Assembly: GCA_037783545.1 (NCBI GenBank)
Contig: JBBELK010000453.1
Span: forward strand, 868,001 to 932,000
DNA: 64,000 bases
Origin: Henricia sp. BOLD:AAB3569
Taxonomy: Eukaryota; Echinodermata; Asteroidea; Spinulosida; Echinasteridae
Direction of reading: 5' to 3'
Part shown: positions 10,951 through 22,772 of the stretch, one piece after another
How the letters are laid out: every line of letters starts with the position of its first letter
Position numbering within the stretch: the stretch's first letter is position 1
Made by a program: the position numbers and the translations under genes
The notes under the pieces: generated by a model
Told to the model about the DNA's origin: nothing
The model's input: only the letters and a program-made list of their open reading frames with translations
The model's database searches: none

Positions 10951-12340
10951 GCATGACACTGCCAATGTGAATGTCCGCTTAACTGGCGACTGTCTATTGG
11001 GAAAGAATGTTTACCGTCATTTCAGTAAATTTCGTCCAGAAAGAAGCCAATGCAGACACCCACTTAATTCACGTAGAGTACATGTAGGTACAATGTACAA
11101 GTACGTGTACGGTACATTTGTAGGGTGACAACATTTTTTAAAAGCTGCTTTCTTGGAACTTCTGAAAGGTGGAGTGCCTGACATTTTGATCGGGGTGAAA
11201 TCTATTTTGGGGTTTTTTCCTTGCCCTTTGACGTAAACACCTTGCTCTTTCGTAAATAATGGTCGAGTTGTAAATAGAGAACAGCTTTTACTGTAGCAAT
11301 TCGCAAACTCATCCTGCTGGCATGTCAATATAGATAAGGAGTATTGATTGATTCATTAGGAAAAATCAATTATGTCACTCATGTGTGCACAACGAACTTG
11401 TGAATAGGAGAGAGTAAATATTTACCCTACTTCTCCACAGGTGATGTATGGATTTCTCAATAACCCAGAACTAAGAAATGATTAGTCAGCATCCACCGTC
11501 ATTGATGTACTGTACAATAGTTTTGGTATTTGGAAACCTAAATTATGAATCATGGCAACATGTTATTGCTTTGTTGATTTGAGGTAAATAATGTACACGT
11601 AGTACAAAGTAACATGTGCCAGTACTACTGAACATTATGCCATTTTGTTTTTTCACCGTCTCTACTTGTACCATAACGTATGCAAACCAACAATACAATG
11701 GTAACACACTGCAGTCTTGTAATTCCCAAAATTAGGGGTCCAAAACATTTGGTGTCCCAGTTATGTACATACGTGTACGAAACCCTGTGCTTCAAAAATC
11801 GCCACTCATGATCACAGATTCTCAGTAATAGACTGTGGCCTGTGATTATAGGGGACAGGATGATTTTCTTGAATATTTTGTTCTCTGATTACGGACAAAT
11901 ATTCAAAACAAAAGACCATAAAGGCTCATACATGTAATTTGTTCTATGATATTGAATAGGAATTTGGTGTCCCGGACTCCTGGGTTACATACGCCAATGA
12001 AAATTGGCTGTAGAGTGTAGAATGAGTTTGCATTAACCTGGATGCCTTATCCACACCAAACATTAAATTTAAGTGGCGTTTGTGGAAATAAAAATAAATA
12101 TTTTCTGCTGGGAAACCACTTTCAATCACTAAAAACACTTGAAAAACTTGTCACACCTTTAAACCCCTAATTTTAAGAATTGCCTGTTTTGTGAGTGAGT
12201 ATTCTTTAGTCATTATTTAAAAAGCACTAATTTTAATTTTAAAACAAATCAGGTTCATACAATTTCATTGGTTAGTTGAGACTTACCGTTATTTCTTCCC
12301 CCACCCCCAAGAATTTAAAGAAAAAAGTTGGGTCGGTAGA
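10951..12340. other. No gene seen
   Basis: AT-rich sequence with scattered TACGTGTAC and TACATGTA motifs. No supported feature apart from a possible decayed F end to about 11065. Confidence 0.5.
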
Positions 12341-12389
12341 TATTTCTAGTGTCAGTCGGGCTTACACGAAACAAATTTATTTTATGCTC

Positions 12390-12760
12390 AAGTTGCACAT
12401 GTACTTCACAAGATGACGTCAAAAGAATCCATCGTCAAAGAGCGAGGCTGTTGAGAAGCAATATGAACTGCCCTTTCTGTCTCGTCCGCGCTCACTCAGC
12501 CACGTCTATTTGTGCCCGAGCGAATCCCGAGTTAATTCTACCAGGTCGTGCCGATCGCCTTACACGTTTACCGCACATCCCCACCTCCGACGGCATTGTG
12601 GAGGCTGCATATCACGTGGCAAGTTGGCATTGATAGCGGAGTTGACATGCAGTGTCGGTTACGCCTTTGACGAAGGATTATTGACGCATTGTGTGGAGCA
12701 GGGAAGGAATCTGCCTAATTGTTGGGATCTTGTGTCGTTGTCAATGCTCAGGCTGCTTGC
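12390..12760. other. GC-richer unique block, function unknown
   Basis: A CpG-containing block that contrasts with its AT-rich surroundings. It holds TGACGTCA-like sequence near 12413, CACGTG near 12614 and a 94-codon open frame (12349-12633) without recognisable motifs. No inverted-repeat ends or second copy seen. It could be a regulatory element or an unrecognised exon. Confidence 0.3.
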
Positions 12761-13207
12761 AATTAAAAGAAATGAAAGCTTTGTCAAACTAATGTTTCAA
12801 ACTTCATTAATCAATGTTTCACATGACACATTGGTTTTATAAGCATTTAAAGCAGTTGCCTGGTTCAAATCAAATTGGTTTTTACAATGTACATACGTAC
12901 ATAACAAATTTTACTGTACAATGTACAGTACATGTACATGAACAGTAATCCTTTTTAAAAACAGAGGGGGCCAGTAATAGAGGATTTTCAAATTATCATC
13001 GAAAATGAAAGTCTTACAATGCTTTCTTATGTGAAGGCGCGTGACACTGAAATGAAATTTGTTCTTTCTAAAAGTGCATACATGTATTTAAACTCCACAT
13101 TTTATAAATAATTCATAAACCCTCTAAAAAAGTTCAGCAGAATGAATCAGCTAATACATTTGAATGCGACTGAAAAGCATTTTGTGTGTGTTTTGTGGCT
13201 TATAGAC

Positions 13208-13246
13208 CATATCGAATAGCCGCCATTTCGTGGGCCACCTTTTGTT
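13208..13246 (+). mobile_element. Single arm of MITE M
   Basis: GACCATATCGAATAGCCGCC and the following ATTTCGTGGG match the terminal inverted repeat of the complete element at 52252-52396. Only one arm is seen, preceded by TATA. This is a solo or truncated copy. Confidence 0.65.
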
Positions 13247-13382
13247 ACTTAAACTCACATTGGTAAATTGACTTTGTGTTGTAAATGGACCTCATTCAGC
13301 CTCATTGCCTTTAAAAACATTGAAACATTTTGGATATTTGGTGGCATACCATAGGGATTTGAATTTTTAACATTGCCTGACA

Positions 13383-13817
13383 GAAGTTGTTTACACTTGA
13401 TCCCGAGCTCGGGGTCGAACACCGAGCTCGGGTTCAGCCCCGGATCACAAACTGAGTTTAAACATTCTCGGAACCAAATTGGCCCCGGATCAGACCCCGA
13501 GATTTTGGTCTCGCGTCGGAGGAGGGTTCGACCCCAGGCTCAGGATCAGTTTGCAGTTAGTAATAAGCAAATAATCTTTACCGCATCCACTCCACAGCCG
13601 TAGTGGGGGAAAAGCCCGCGAAATTCAAGTGGCCTTGTACACTGTACTTGCACAACCCATGCACACATTGATCAGTACACGTATAGAGCATGCAACTTCA
13701 CTCAAGATCAACTACAGAATGTAAACGCGGCACTCGGGATCATTGCGGTTAACACTGACACATTCTTATTAGAGGATCAATCTTGATCCCCAGCTCGGGA
13801 CCAGTGTAAACACAGTC
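13383..13817 (+). mobile_element. Family A transposon, short copy with ACA target duplication
   Basis: About 435 bp in the opposite orientation to the 7478 copy. The left end is degenerate (TTGTTTACACTTGATCCCGA) and the right end is CCAGTGTAAACACAGTC. ACA lies outside both ends (13380-13382, 13818-13820). It shares with the other copies the CCCCGGATCA, GATTTTGGTCTCGCG, GCCCGCGAAATTCAAGTGGC and GATCAACTACAGAATGTAAA blocks. It lacks the long copy's extra interior. Confidence 0.85.
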
Positions 13818-14309
13818 ACAGTCTCTTGCCAAAGAGCAGATTTCACATTTTATGCCTTGTGAGTTTGTGACATCTTAATAATAAGTTAATATCCAATTTA
13901 TGACATTTGCTGTAATGTATCTTTTTAATAATCAACCAACCGTAGTCCGCAGTCGGTTCTGGTCAACTGTGCTTAATGCATTGCCTTTAAAACCTGTGGC
14001 AATTTATTTTCCCGCTATCACAAAATGTATCAATGAGGAAAATCTTACCGGTAGTTACTTTTGTTCATCACCAACCATTTTGTGTACTTGAGGTTGAAGT
14101 GCAAACTAAGATTCTTCAAATGTTGCTTTTAAAAATGCTATAAAGTTAAATGTGAAACATAGGACTGTACTGTACATGTACCGGTACATGAACCGTATGT
14201 TTTACTAAAATTACACGTCATGTATCAAAATAGATACTGTACTACTGCATGCAGTACATGTGTGAGTGATCTCTTAAATGTCAAATTCAAGACTTGTTAA
14301 TTGTACAGG

Positions 14310-14445
14310 TGTGTGTACCTGTACTGTACAGGTGCAAATTCTGGATGCAAGCATAGTGCATGTGCCCCTGGGCAAGGCACTTTGCCATAAATTGCCTCTC
14401 TCCCCTCAAAAGTGAATAGTTTACAGCTCTGCAAGGGTATACATA
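14310..14445 (+). repeat. SINE 3' fragment
   Basis: GTGCATGTGCCCCTGGGCAA and GGCACTTTGCCATAAATTGC match the region downstream of the tRNA-like head of the SINE at 42595-42780. The tRNA-like head is absent here. The CCTTGGGCAAGGCACTTTACC core resembles central domains of marine invertebrate SINEs. Confidence 0.6.
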
Positions 14446-14479
14446 CGGTTGTGGTGATATCTGAGTATGTTACTAAAAT

Positions 14480-14565
14480 GTACATACAGTGTATGTACAT
14501 GTAGTACATGTACATGTACATGTACATGCAGCTGAGTATGTTACTAGTACATGTACATGTAGCTG
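14480..14565 (+). repeat. TACATG tandem cluster
   Basis: Nearly continuous (GTACAT)n, including a run of perfect hexamers at about 14500-14527. This is one of the densest local arrays of the motif seen across the whole window. Confidence 0.8.
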
Positions 14566-14879
14566 GTGCTGTTGCATTCCATTTAGGTTCTAAATTGAAA
14601 TGGTTTAAGGTTTGGTGATCCAAATGTGTGCTATAGAATATTCTACAACATGTATCAATTTCGTCACCATTATGTAAAATCTTTGCATGCTTTTCTTGAT
14701 TTATCGGAAAAAAAAACAAATAAAATTTGCAAATCCGAGTCTGATGCTGTTTGGATTTATTCTCCTGATAAAATTGTCTTTCTCTTGAGTACTGCCCAAT
14801 CTTTGCTGCTGTCAATCTGTTACAGATTGGAATCTTGGCAGCAAGAATGCTAATGGTTCAATATCGTGGATAACTTGAA

Positions 14880-15210
14880 TCATCTGGGGGAAGTCTTTCC
14901 ATATCAACTTTCCTAGTCGCACCAACGTTCTCATTCCGGTTCAACTGTGCAGATGCTATTTTCCAGCCAGTCTCCGCAAGGATGATGTGCGTGCATTATC
15001 ATTATTTTCGTACGAATCGTGTTGGCTTAGCAGACTCCCGTCGGCTATCTTAATGTCTCGTCAGTCCATGCACGGCTTGCGTGATGCGATGTGTCGCATG
15101 ATGCGTTGGGGCATAGCAGCCATACCTCCGTGATGGCTAATAAGTCTTCAGGCATCATGTCTCCCCCACCCACTACCTCCCCCACTGTTGGCTGAAATGA
15201 GTTGCTAAAT
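14880..15210. promoter_or_regulatory. Unique GC-richer block, candidate regulatory DNA
   Basis: Balanced-composition sequence with no repeat match in the window and no long open frame. It contains CGTACGA and several GATGCG/TGCGTGATGCG motifs near 15080-15105. The call rests only on composition and uniqueness; conservation would have to be tested against related genomes. Confidence 0.2.
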
Positions 15211-15610
15211 TGATATTGGCATTTCCGGTAACGGATGTGTGAAGTGTTTTTGATGGCTGTCTCTGATAGGGATGATCATGTCGCTCGTTGTACATGTACA
15301 GCATTCAGCACCATACAGACATGAGACACCAATTTCAGAACAGCCAGGTATATTCCTTGAATACAAAAGAAATTAAAAACAAAATTTGCATGACCTTCAG
15401 GCTTTGATTCGGCATTTTGTGGATTTCTCCACTGCCTATGGATTAAACTTTCTTCTCTTATTATTTTTGGGGGTGGGGGGAGGGGGAGGGGTGCTATTTT
15501 CTTTTTTAACCATAGGAAATCTTCATTGTCACTACTTACAGGTTTTAAACATACTGTACAGTACAACCCCCAAACAAGAATCTGCTTGCTGAAAATCACA
15601 TCTGTCTTTT

Positions 15611-16022
15611 TGTCTTTCCACAGTAAAGGGGGCATTTTGGCAACACAGACCACATTTTCGAGGAAATACCTTTGTCTGGTCTCAAAATAAAAGAAATAAG
15701 AAGTTGTTCTGAAGAGATAATTTAGGCCCAAAAAGGGTTACAAATAAGTAACATGCCTTTGTAAATACCCTTTGGACAAATTTTCAATATACACTCGTAA
15801 CCGGGACGGACACTTGGGTTACATTTTAGGCTGTCCCGGTTATGACCGAATATATTGGAAATTTGTACACAGGGTTTTTAGAAAGGCATGTTGTCACACT
15901 ATTTGTAACCAAGTTATCTATTCAGAACAACTGAAGCTTATTTCTTTTATTTTGAGACCAGACAAAGGTATTTTCTGGAAAATATGGTCTGTGTTGCCAA
16001 AATGCCCCCTTTACCGTGGTGT
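15611..16022. mobile_element. Foldback element H, near-complete palindrome
   Basis: The left arm (TCTTTCCACAGTAAAGGGGG, GCATTTTGGCAACACAGACC, ACCTTTGTCTGGTCTCAAAA) returns in reverse complement on the right (CAGACAAAGGTATTTTCTGG, GTTGCCAAAATGCCCCCTTT). Total about 410 bp, with the centre near 15823 (ACCGGGACGG...CTGTCCCGGT). Right-arm copies are at 61406-61700 and a left arm at 62222-62364. The 151-codon open frame on the minus strand overlaps the palindrome and is probably fortuitous. Confidence 0.85.
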
Positions 16023-16234
16023 GGACAGCCAATAAAAAAGTAACAATACCTTACTGAATAAGTTGTAAAAGCCTCTTGAAAAATGTTTCTTCTCAGGGGA
16101 CGAAATTGAAGGATGCGCGGCATGCACACATTCCTAAACATATTAGCACAGGTGTGCACCGGTTTGCACACTATGATGAATTGACCTCTCTCCCAGAACA
16201 TTGAAAATGAAGGTTGAATGGTTAGGCTCTATAC

Positions 16235-16460
16235 CAGGTGCAGTGTTACGGCCCCCTTGAGGAGTGCGCCTGCCCTTTGCCATTCACATTGCCCATAATG
16301 GCCCATCACTCACGGCGTAACATTTACGCAGAGCTAAGCTGTATGCACACAGTGAGCGTTAACCTGTGCCTGAGTATCCAATCCAATTAGTCAACAGCAG
16401 AGCCCCCATTATTGCATCCAGGGATACCTCGTCAATCGGATTGTATACAGCCGTAAACTT
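16235..16460. promoter_or_regulatory. Unique block, candidate regulatory DNA
   Basis: Unique, mixed-composition sequence with homeodomain-type cores (CCAATTAGTCA at about 16383) and CATTATTGCATCC. It has no repeat copies in the window. The evidence is weak: motif content only. Confidence 0.2.
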
Positions 16461-17490
16461 GAATGAATTCCACCTCGTTTAATATTCAGTTGGGGTGTTT
16501 CAAAATTAAGTGAAATTTCAAGTTTATTCCCTTTAACAGGCTGTTTAGCAATAAATGTCAGTTATTTCACCAGTTTTAAAAAAATATCTTGTACATTGTA
16601 CGTACATGTATGTTGGGCTTTGCCAAGCTAATGTACACCCATAAATTTCATTCTAGAAATTTCGTTTTGGAAATAAATGTACAAAAGCACCCCATGCGTA
16701 ACATTTTTCGCGTCAACCCATGCATAACACCAATTTTGTTGATTTGTCACTTTGATATCTATTATCTGAAAAAAAATGATGACCCTGATGAAAAATACTC
16801 AAAACATTGCAACTTCTCAGAAGATTTTGTAAAAATCTGTAGGGTTATTTAAAGTCACTTACAATTTTAAAATTCTGGTTGACGGATATCTCACATTATT
16901 TTCCGGATCTTCAATACAAAACATGCTACAAGACTGTTCTGCTTCAGTGATTCCTTTCAGGAGGACCAACTCTTTAGCAATCAGCCACTGGTGACTACCC
17001 TTTCACATTTAAAGGTCATGCTTTAGCAGTAAACATTAAAATTGCTACAATAGGACAATATAGGCTACTCGTCCAAAAAGGAAACAATTTTTTAAAATGT
17101 CAATTCTTGATCAGAACAGAAATCTGTTGAATTCTGTGAACTTGTGGGTGTGGGCACTTTGGAATTGTTTAAGACTGTTCCGCTTTATTGATTTCCTTCA
17201 GGTCCTCGATGACCTGTTATCAACCTGAACTTGCATTGGGTGAGCTGACTTACCAAAAGTGCTGGAGCTCATCAGAGAGGCATTTTAAGCAGAGTGGATA
17301 GCACCCTGCCTTATTGGCTCATAAGGAACCTGTTGCAGTCAGCCTTGGTACAATAGGTGGTCATTAAAATTATAAACATTACAAAATTATAACTTCTTTC
17401 AGTCTCCTTGATCGTTTGGTCAGAAACTTACTCTTTCTTTTTTTAAGGGTATAACAATTGCGAGTGTGAACAGACCGTGGACACAACTTA
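16461..17490. other. No gene seen
   Basis: AT-rich unique sequence. CTTTCAGG-type tracts (for example near 16960, 17195 and 17398) look like splice acceptors, but no flanking coding frame was recognised. Confidence 0.5.
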
Positions 17491-17951
17491 ATACCCTTTT
17501 CCCGCTACAAACTGCTTAACCCAGAGACTTGCTGTCCCAGGTTAAGCTTATCTTACCCAGGGGTTTGTTAACCCTGAGTTCTGTTCCCATTTGTTTCATT
17601 AACCCAGAGTTTCGCAAAACCCGGGGCGCACTTACCCCGCGGTGCGGTTTCCCACTGCACGTGGACACTCTTTACAGAGGCTGGGACCATGATTGCCTGT
17701 GAACACTTAACCCTGCTTGGTTTCCCGCTACAATGCTTACCCTGGGGTTCGGCCGTTAACCCCGAGATTGCCATCGTTAATCCTGGTCGCTGGCAAGGTT
17801 AACGAACCCCGGGGTAACAACAGAATTTGTTTTCTTAACCCGGGGCTGGAAAAGAGAAGTGGGAATACTCGTGCCGCCCCAGGGTATCTCAAGGTTAAGG
17901 CTTGCCGTTACCCCGAGATAACCCGGAGATTTGGTAGTGGGAAAGGGGTAT
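17491..17951. mobile_element. Family E-like transposon
   Basis: The ends are inverted: TACCCTTTTCCCGCTAC on the left, and TACCCCTTTCCCACTAC read inward from the right. The roughly 460-bp interior is a series of AACCCAGAG, TTAACCC and ACCCCGAGAT units in both orientations, like 41030-41773. An internal copy of the end core (GTTTCCCACTGC and GTTTCCCGCTACAATG) also occurs. No coding sequence; no clear target duplication. Confidence 0.7.
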
Positions 17952-18000
17952 TACATGTACATATGTACATGTACATGTACAGTACAGTACAGTACATCTC
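17952..18000 (+). repeat. TACATG/ACAGT low-complexity tract
   Basis: TACATGTACATATGTACATG followed by GTACAGTACAGTACAGTACA directly after element E2. Simple sequence. Confidence 0.8.
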
Positions 18001-20035
18001 ATCCCACATGCTTCTCTCAAAGTTTTGCACATATTCTGGGGGAAACACTGACAATTGGAGAAACCCAATCGACCTTGGATTATCAACTTTGTGCCCTGTT
18101 CATGTTGCAAGCAGTGATGGAGACCCAATATTGCCAGAAGAACACATTATAGCCTGATCTACTGTGTAATAACTGGAGATCACAGTCTGCTCTTTTGTCA
18201 TCGGCTCAGAGGGTGGTTCTTGTATTCACTTTGTGAAAAATCTCATTTTGAATAGAGACTGGGTTTCAGGTGTGGAGATTATACAGCCTTCAAAGCCTGC
18301 CAAAAATAGTTTGCTTATGGTCGATTTCTCCCCTCATCCTAATCCTTACACATGTACGCATTTGGTTGCAAGTGGCCTTTGTGTTAGTGGGACGGAATTG
18401 CGTGGGATACAAGGACACACCTACATGATGTGTGCAAAAAGAATACTGGCATTTTTTTTTTACATAGCCTGCAGTTTGAGTACCCTAATTGTTTGTAGGT
18501 AGAAGGGGAAAGTGAGGGGTGTAGCATGGGGTTCATAATTAATAGGGCATGTACGTGGCTTGTGATTTACATGTACTGTACATGTACATACTGTACCGGT
18601 AGGCCTTATTTGATGGAAAATACACGTAAACTAAGTGTTTTCCTACATAGTGCTCTGTATGTAAGAGCACTTGTAGGCCTACCGGTACATGTACTAGTAC
18701 AGAAATGTTTACTACATGTACAGCCATTCCTCCACACTAATGTGGGTCGAGGGGCCAAAGTGTGACATTTTGATGCATAATTTGTAAAAATGGCTTTTAG
18801 AAATTGCCAACATTTGAAAAAGATTCCTGCACAATTCCTATATACAATGTAGCGTAAAAATATAAAATAATTTACAAATAAGTTTTGGTATCAACTATCA
18901 TAGTTTTCATAAAATTCAAGAACATTGTTTAATGATAAACATGTTAAGTGGAGGTCGACACCAAAGCATTTTCAGTTCTTACGATTACATTTTTGACCAC
19001 TTCCTTTCTGAAGAAGGTAACTACATGTATACTGGTTTTACCCGCCCAATAAAACATGCACTTTATCAAATTGTATTATGAGGGAAAATTCAATAAATCC
19101 TAACAAAGTTTCAAAATGTCACACTTGCATCTAAGATTGCGCTACGGTAGGTTTATTGAATCATTCTCGTTTTGAGTAATGGTAAAAGTGTTGTTCAATT
19201 CATGAGGCCAACTGGCAGTACATGTACGGTACCATGTAAATTGTTTACATACAGTAGGCATGCATGTGCTGAGTGTAATTGTTCTCTGAAACGCACTTTT
19301 AATAAATAAAAAAAAATCAACTCCGGAAGTGTCATGACGTAAGTGGGACACTGTCCCGTTTTCATAGAATGACCTATGTGCGTGAACATTAGGTTGCTTT
19401 TTTCACCAGTGATGTCGCAAGTAGAGTTTATAAAATCCACTTTAAGTCTCAAGTTAATTTGTTTAAAGTTTGCATTTTTACAAGCAAACATACAGTTGTA
19501 GAATCTTCACATAGAACATTAATAGTGCACAATAAACACAATGATTCGTGTGTACGTGCACACAGCCACGCTCTATCCAAACTTTAACCCCTTTTCAAGA
19601 TTTTTATTGCGAAAGGCCTCAATTTAGGGCATTTTTCCCCCCTTACCAGTATTGATTTTACAAAAAGTGTGTCATCACAGTCATTCAAATTTGACAGGCA
19701 GGATCACATCCTCATACCCAAAAACTTTGCCACAAGTGGAAAAATGACACACTTAATGCACTGGTCACAAGAAATTTCAGTAAAATTAATTTTTTTAAAT
19801 TTCCAATTTTTTGTGGCCTTGAATTTTTTTTTCGTTTTTTTTCTTCAAATCTTGTGTAGCTGTGGTGTACTTTTGACAAGTAAGATAAATTTATTAAAAT
19901 GAACATGGCTTCAAAGGTGGCAAAACCGACGTTTATCTAGGTTGGTTGACATTGTCAAAGTACGACTACACCAGTACACTCTACAATTTCCCCCTTTATG
20001 TGTCATGGCCAAGGTCGCAAGGATATTTTCACACC
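18001..20035. other. No gene seen
   Basis: AT-rich DNA with TACATGTA clusters (around 18570-18600, 18690-18720, 19215-19240). Open frames of 60-98 codons show no motifs. No repeat matches elsewhere in the window were noticed. Confidence 0.5.
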
Positions 20036-20039
20036 TAAA

Positions 20040-20330
20040 TTCTGATAATAAGGTAAGCTGCTAAACGTGAAGCAGGTGCTTTGAAGAGAAAGCACAGAAT
20101 GTGACGACCGTCAGACCCGACCAGCCGTGCACTCGATTTGCTTGTTTGTTCAAAAAGGGAAGCCGGCCATGTGTGAAATGCGGTCAATGCGCTGAAATCA
20201 GCCATTTTGGCTGAGGTGTTGAAGCGAAAGAAATCATAAACTCTTTGAATACTAAGGCAACTGGATACGTGTCCAGTGTGTGTATTTGCATTTAAGCAAG
20301 TGAGTGGGCTTGTTAGCATTTGTCAGTAGT
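20040..20330. promoter_or_regulatory. Unique block, candidate regulatory DNA
   Basis: Non-repetitive, balanced composition. Contains the octamer-like ATTTGCAT at about 20285 and the palindromic CAGCCATTTTGGCTG at about 20199. No protein signature. Motif-level evidence only. Confidence 0.2.
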
Positions 20331-20527
20331 GTCAAATCATAGTTAAATACAGCTCGTGTGTGCAATAAAAACACTCGTTTTTTGTTATTCATTTTTTTTA
20401 TAATTTAGAAACTGCAGTGTACATGTACGTACATGTATAAGTACCTTTTAACATGTGTAGATTTACCATTAGTGAACCATGTATACATGTACAACAAATT
20501 GATGTTTATTTAAATGCATAATAGGTA

Positions 20528-20708
20528 CAGTGAAACCTGCTATTAAGGCCACCTTGATAAACAGGCCACCTGCATATAGTGGCCACCCACCTTTGGTCCC
20601 AAATGCCATGTGTATAATGCTTAAGAAACCTCTATAAAGAGGCCACCTCTTTATAGTGGCCATTTTTTTTACAGTCCCGAGGGTGGCCACTTAAGACAAG
20701 TTTCACTG
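20528..20708. mobile_element. MITE N, TA-flanked (mariner-like ends)
   Basis: Begins CAGTGAAACCTGCTATTAAGG and ends GTTTCACTG, with TA on both sides. The interior is made of TATAAAGAGGCCACC-type units in alternating orientation. CAGT ends and a TA target are typical of Tc1/mariner-derived MITEs. A fragment of the left end lies at 59114-59150. Confidence 0.8.
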
Positions 20709-20719
20709 TAAATACATTG

Positions 20720-21530
20720 TATGTACAGTACATGTATACATACATGTACGATGTACCAGTATTCCTGGTACATGTATACATGTAAATGTGACACAAAAGT
20801 GTTGACAGTAATGCAGATTACAGTGTGCATTTTAAATGCAAATTTGTCAAACTGTGCAAATTTATAGTGCACCAGATGGCCGCATTTATCATTTCAGGGG
20901 TATGAATTTTTCATTGGAAATTTTATAAATTCTAGATTACAATTTGTTTTATTTTTTTTGGACAGTATTCACTCTGTGAAATGTTTTTTAAGAATTATTT
21001 CAGTGGCTCAAAGATACTGAATTTGAACTTCATCATTTTGCTGGGCATTTTGTGTTTTTTTTTTCAGAATTATTTTAAAATAATTAAAAATTTAAGACAA
21101 CAAAATGTGTATTTCAAATGAACAGAAATTACTCAAAGAGTATGCAATTATAACTCTTTTCCCATACATTTTGCTTTCTTTTTTGTTTTAATTTAGAATC
21201 ATTAAAAAAAAAAAAAAAATTTGAAATAATTCGTTTAAATGCAACGAAAGTAAGCATCTTACCAACTTTGAATTGCTTATACCGGTACGTGTACATGTAC
21301 TTTATTTTCTTAAAAAATGTATGATGCATGTTTTTCCATACATTTGTACCTTTGCACTTTTTCATTAAATAAAAATGTGTATCAATGCTTTTCCATTATC
21401 CTACATTTGTACATTGATGTACACGTAGTTCTTATTCAGTTCACGATCCCTCCATCTTTTCCCCTACAGTACAAGCGGTCCACAGATCCATCACAATGGC
21501 TTATTGGAATTAAGGGGTCAGAAAAAAATT
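20720..21530. other. No gene seen; AT-rich
   Basis: AT-rich DNA with TACATGTA runs (20725-20785) and poly-A/T tracts (near 21055 and 21205). Confidence 0.5.
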
Positions 21531-21534
21531 AATA

Positions 21535-21880
21535 ACGAGTATCTGGAGCTGCGGTGAGGCGTTAAAGAAAAAAGAGAGAGAATTGAGAGAGGAGAGGGGA
21601 GGGGGATTGAGTTAAAGGAATTTTTACTGGCACAGTCAAAAGCATTGGGGAATAAATGAGACTGGAAATATTTTATCCCGAGCAGGTTACTGGCAGTGGA
21701 ACGACTGCCCGGGATTATGCGTCGCTGGAGAGATGTTGAAATGACGTTTGCATTTTGCTATGACGACGGCGACTGAATGAGGGGGGAGGGATTCTCTATC
21801 AAGAGAATGGGGCCTGGATAGATTGACAGCGGCGTACAGTACATTGGCTCCTTTTACGTCAATGGAAATGACAAAGGGAT
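21535..21880. promoter_or_regulatory. Unique GC-richer block, candidate regulatory DNA
   Basis: After a purine-rich GAGAGA stretch (21565-21605) comes unique sequence with GATGTTGAAATGACG, GATTGACAG and TTTTACGTCAATGG. No repeat copy, ORF or palindrome explains it. Low confidence. Confidence 0.22.
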
Positions 21881-22367
21881 ACGTATGTAAAAGGACTCTG
21901 TGTTAGTGTCTTACATTTTTTTTAAAACTAAAAATACAATTAAGGCTTTGAAAAATCCACACAATGTTCACACAGGGACAGTGTTCTTTTTACGTGTAGC
22001 CCACAAACATATCAAAAGAAACTCATAATATTCTACATGTTAAATGTAATTTCAGTATTTACCAGTAAGATTGATTCATTATCACTGAATGTACCAGCAA
22101 GTTCTTGAAAAGAGGGGGCAGAGCAACATGTTGTACAAAGTGGGGATGGGGGAGGGATGCAGGGGATAATTCCTTCCACAGACTTCAGCCTGAACAGTCG
22201 TCAATTACTGCAGTGATGCAGCAATATCCTTGCCTGTCCATCATTGTTTGTATGTGAAACAGCCCATGTTAATTGAATCATTTCCTCCTGCTTGAACCAA
22301 GACTAGCTTGCCTTTTCCTCTGAGTCAGTGGTATGTTGTACACCTGAGGTCAGGTATTTATAAGCTT
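21881..22367. other. No gene seen
   Basis: Unique sequence with no supported feature. Confidence 0.5.
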
Positions 22368-22772
22368 TTCTGCATTGGACTTTTTTGGGGAAAACCTAAC
22401 GAGACGATGGATACTTTTCTCATTTTAAGTCCAATGCAGACAGCCTAGGACGTTTTCCTCTCGTTAACTTTTCCTGAGTACAGCGGTTACTTTTCCTGGC
22501 CAACTTCTGCCCAGGAAAATTGACCAGGGAACCTTCGATCCCGAGACGAGAAGTCCAACGCGGACAGAGCGAGTCGGCAAAAGTGCTCTGGAAGCGTACG
22601 TTCGGGTAAAACTGTGAAGGGACGCTGCACATGCTCTCCTACGGTCTCGGTAAAATATTACTGTGTCAAAAAGTCCAAATGCGGACAGCAGTAAAATTTA
22701 GACATTTTTCATTTTACCATCGTCTTGGTAAAACCTCCTAAAAAACAAGTCCAATGCGGACACGGCTTAAGC
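22368..22772 (-). mobile_element. Family F transposon
   Basis: Reverse orientation of the 29387 copy. It ends with AAGTCCAATGCGGACACGGC near 22750 and starts with CTGCATTGGACTTTTTTGGG near 22370. Internal AAGTCCAATGCAGACAG, AGTCCAACGCGGAC and AAGTCCAAATGCGGAC repeat the terminal core in one orientation. The 70-codon frame inside is not a known protein. Confidence 0.85.

Noticed and set aside
14297..14815. 172-codon minus-strand frame, one of the longest here
   Set aside because: It runs through a SINE fragment and a TACATG microsatellite (Cys-Thr-Tyr-Met repeats) and shows no domain.
15276..15731. 151-codon minus-strand frame
   Set aside because: Overlaps the arm of foldback element H and a G-rich tract; no motif and no exon boundaries.
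17491..17953. Clean target duplication for the E-like element
   Set aside because: TTA/TAA combinations can be chosen at the ends, but none is consistent with symmetrical TIR boundaries.
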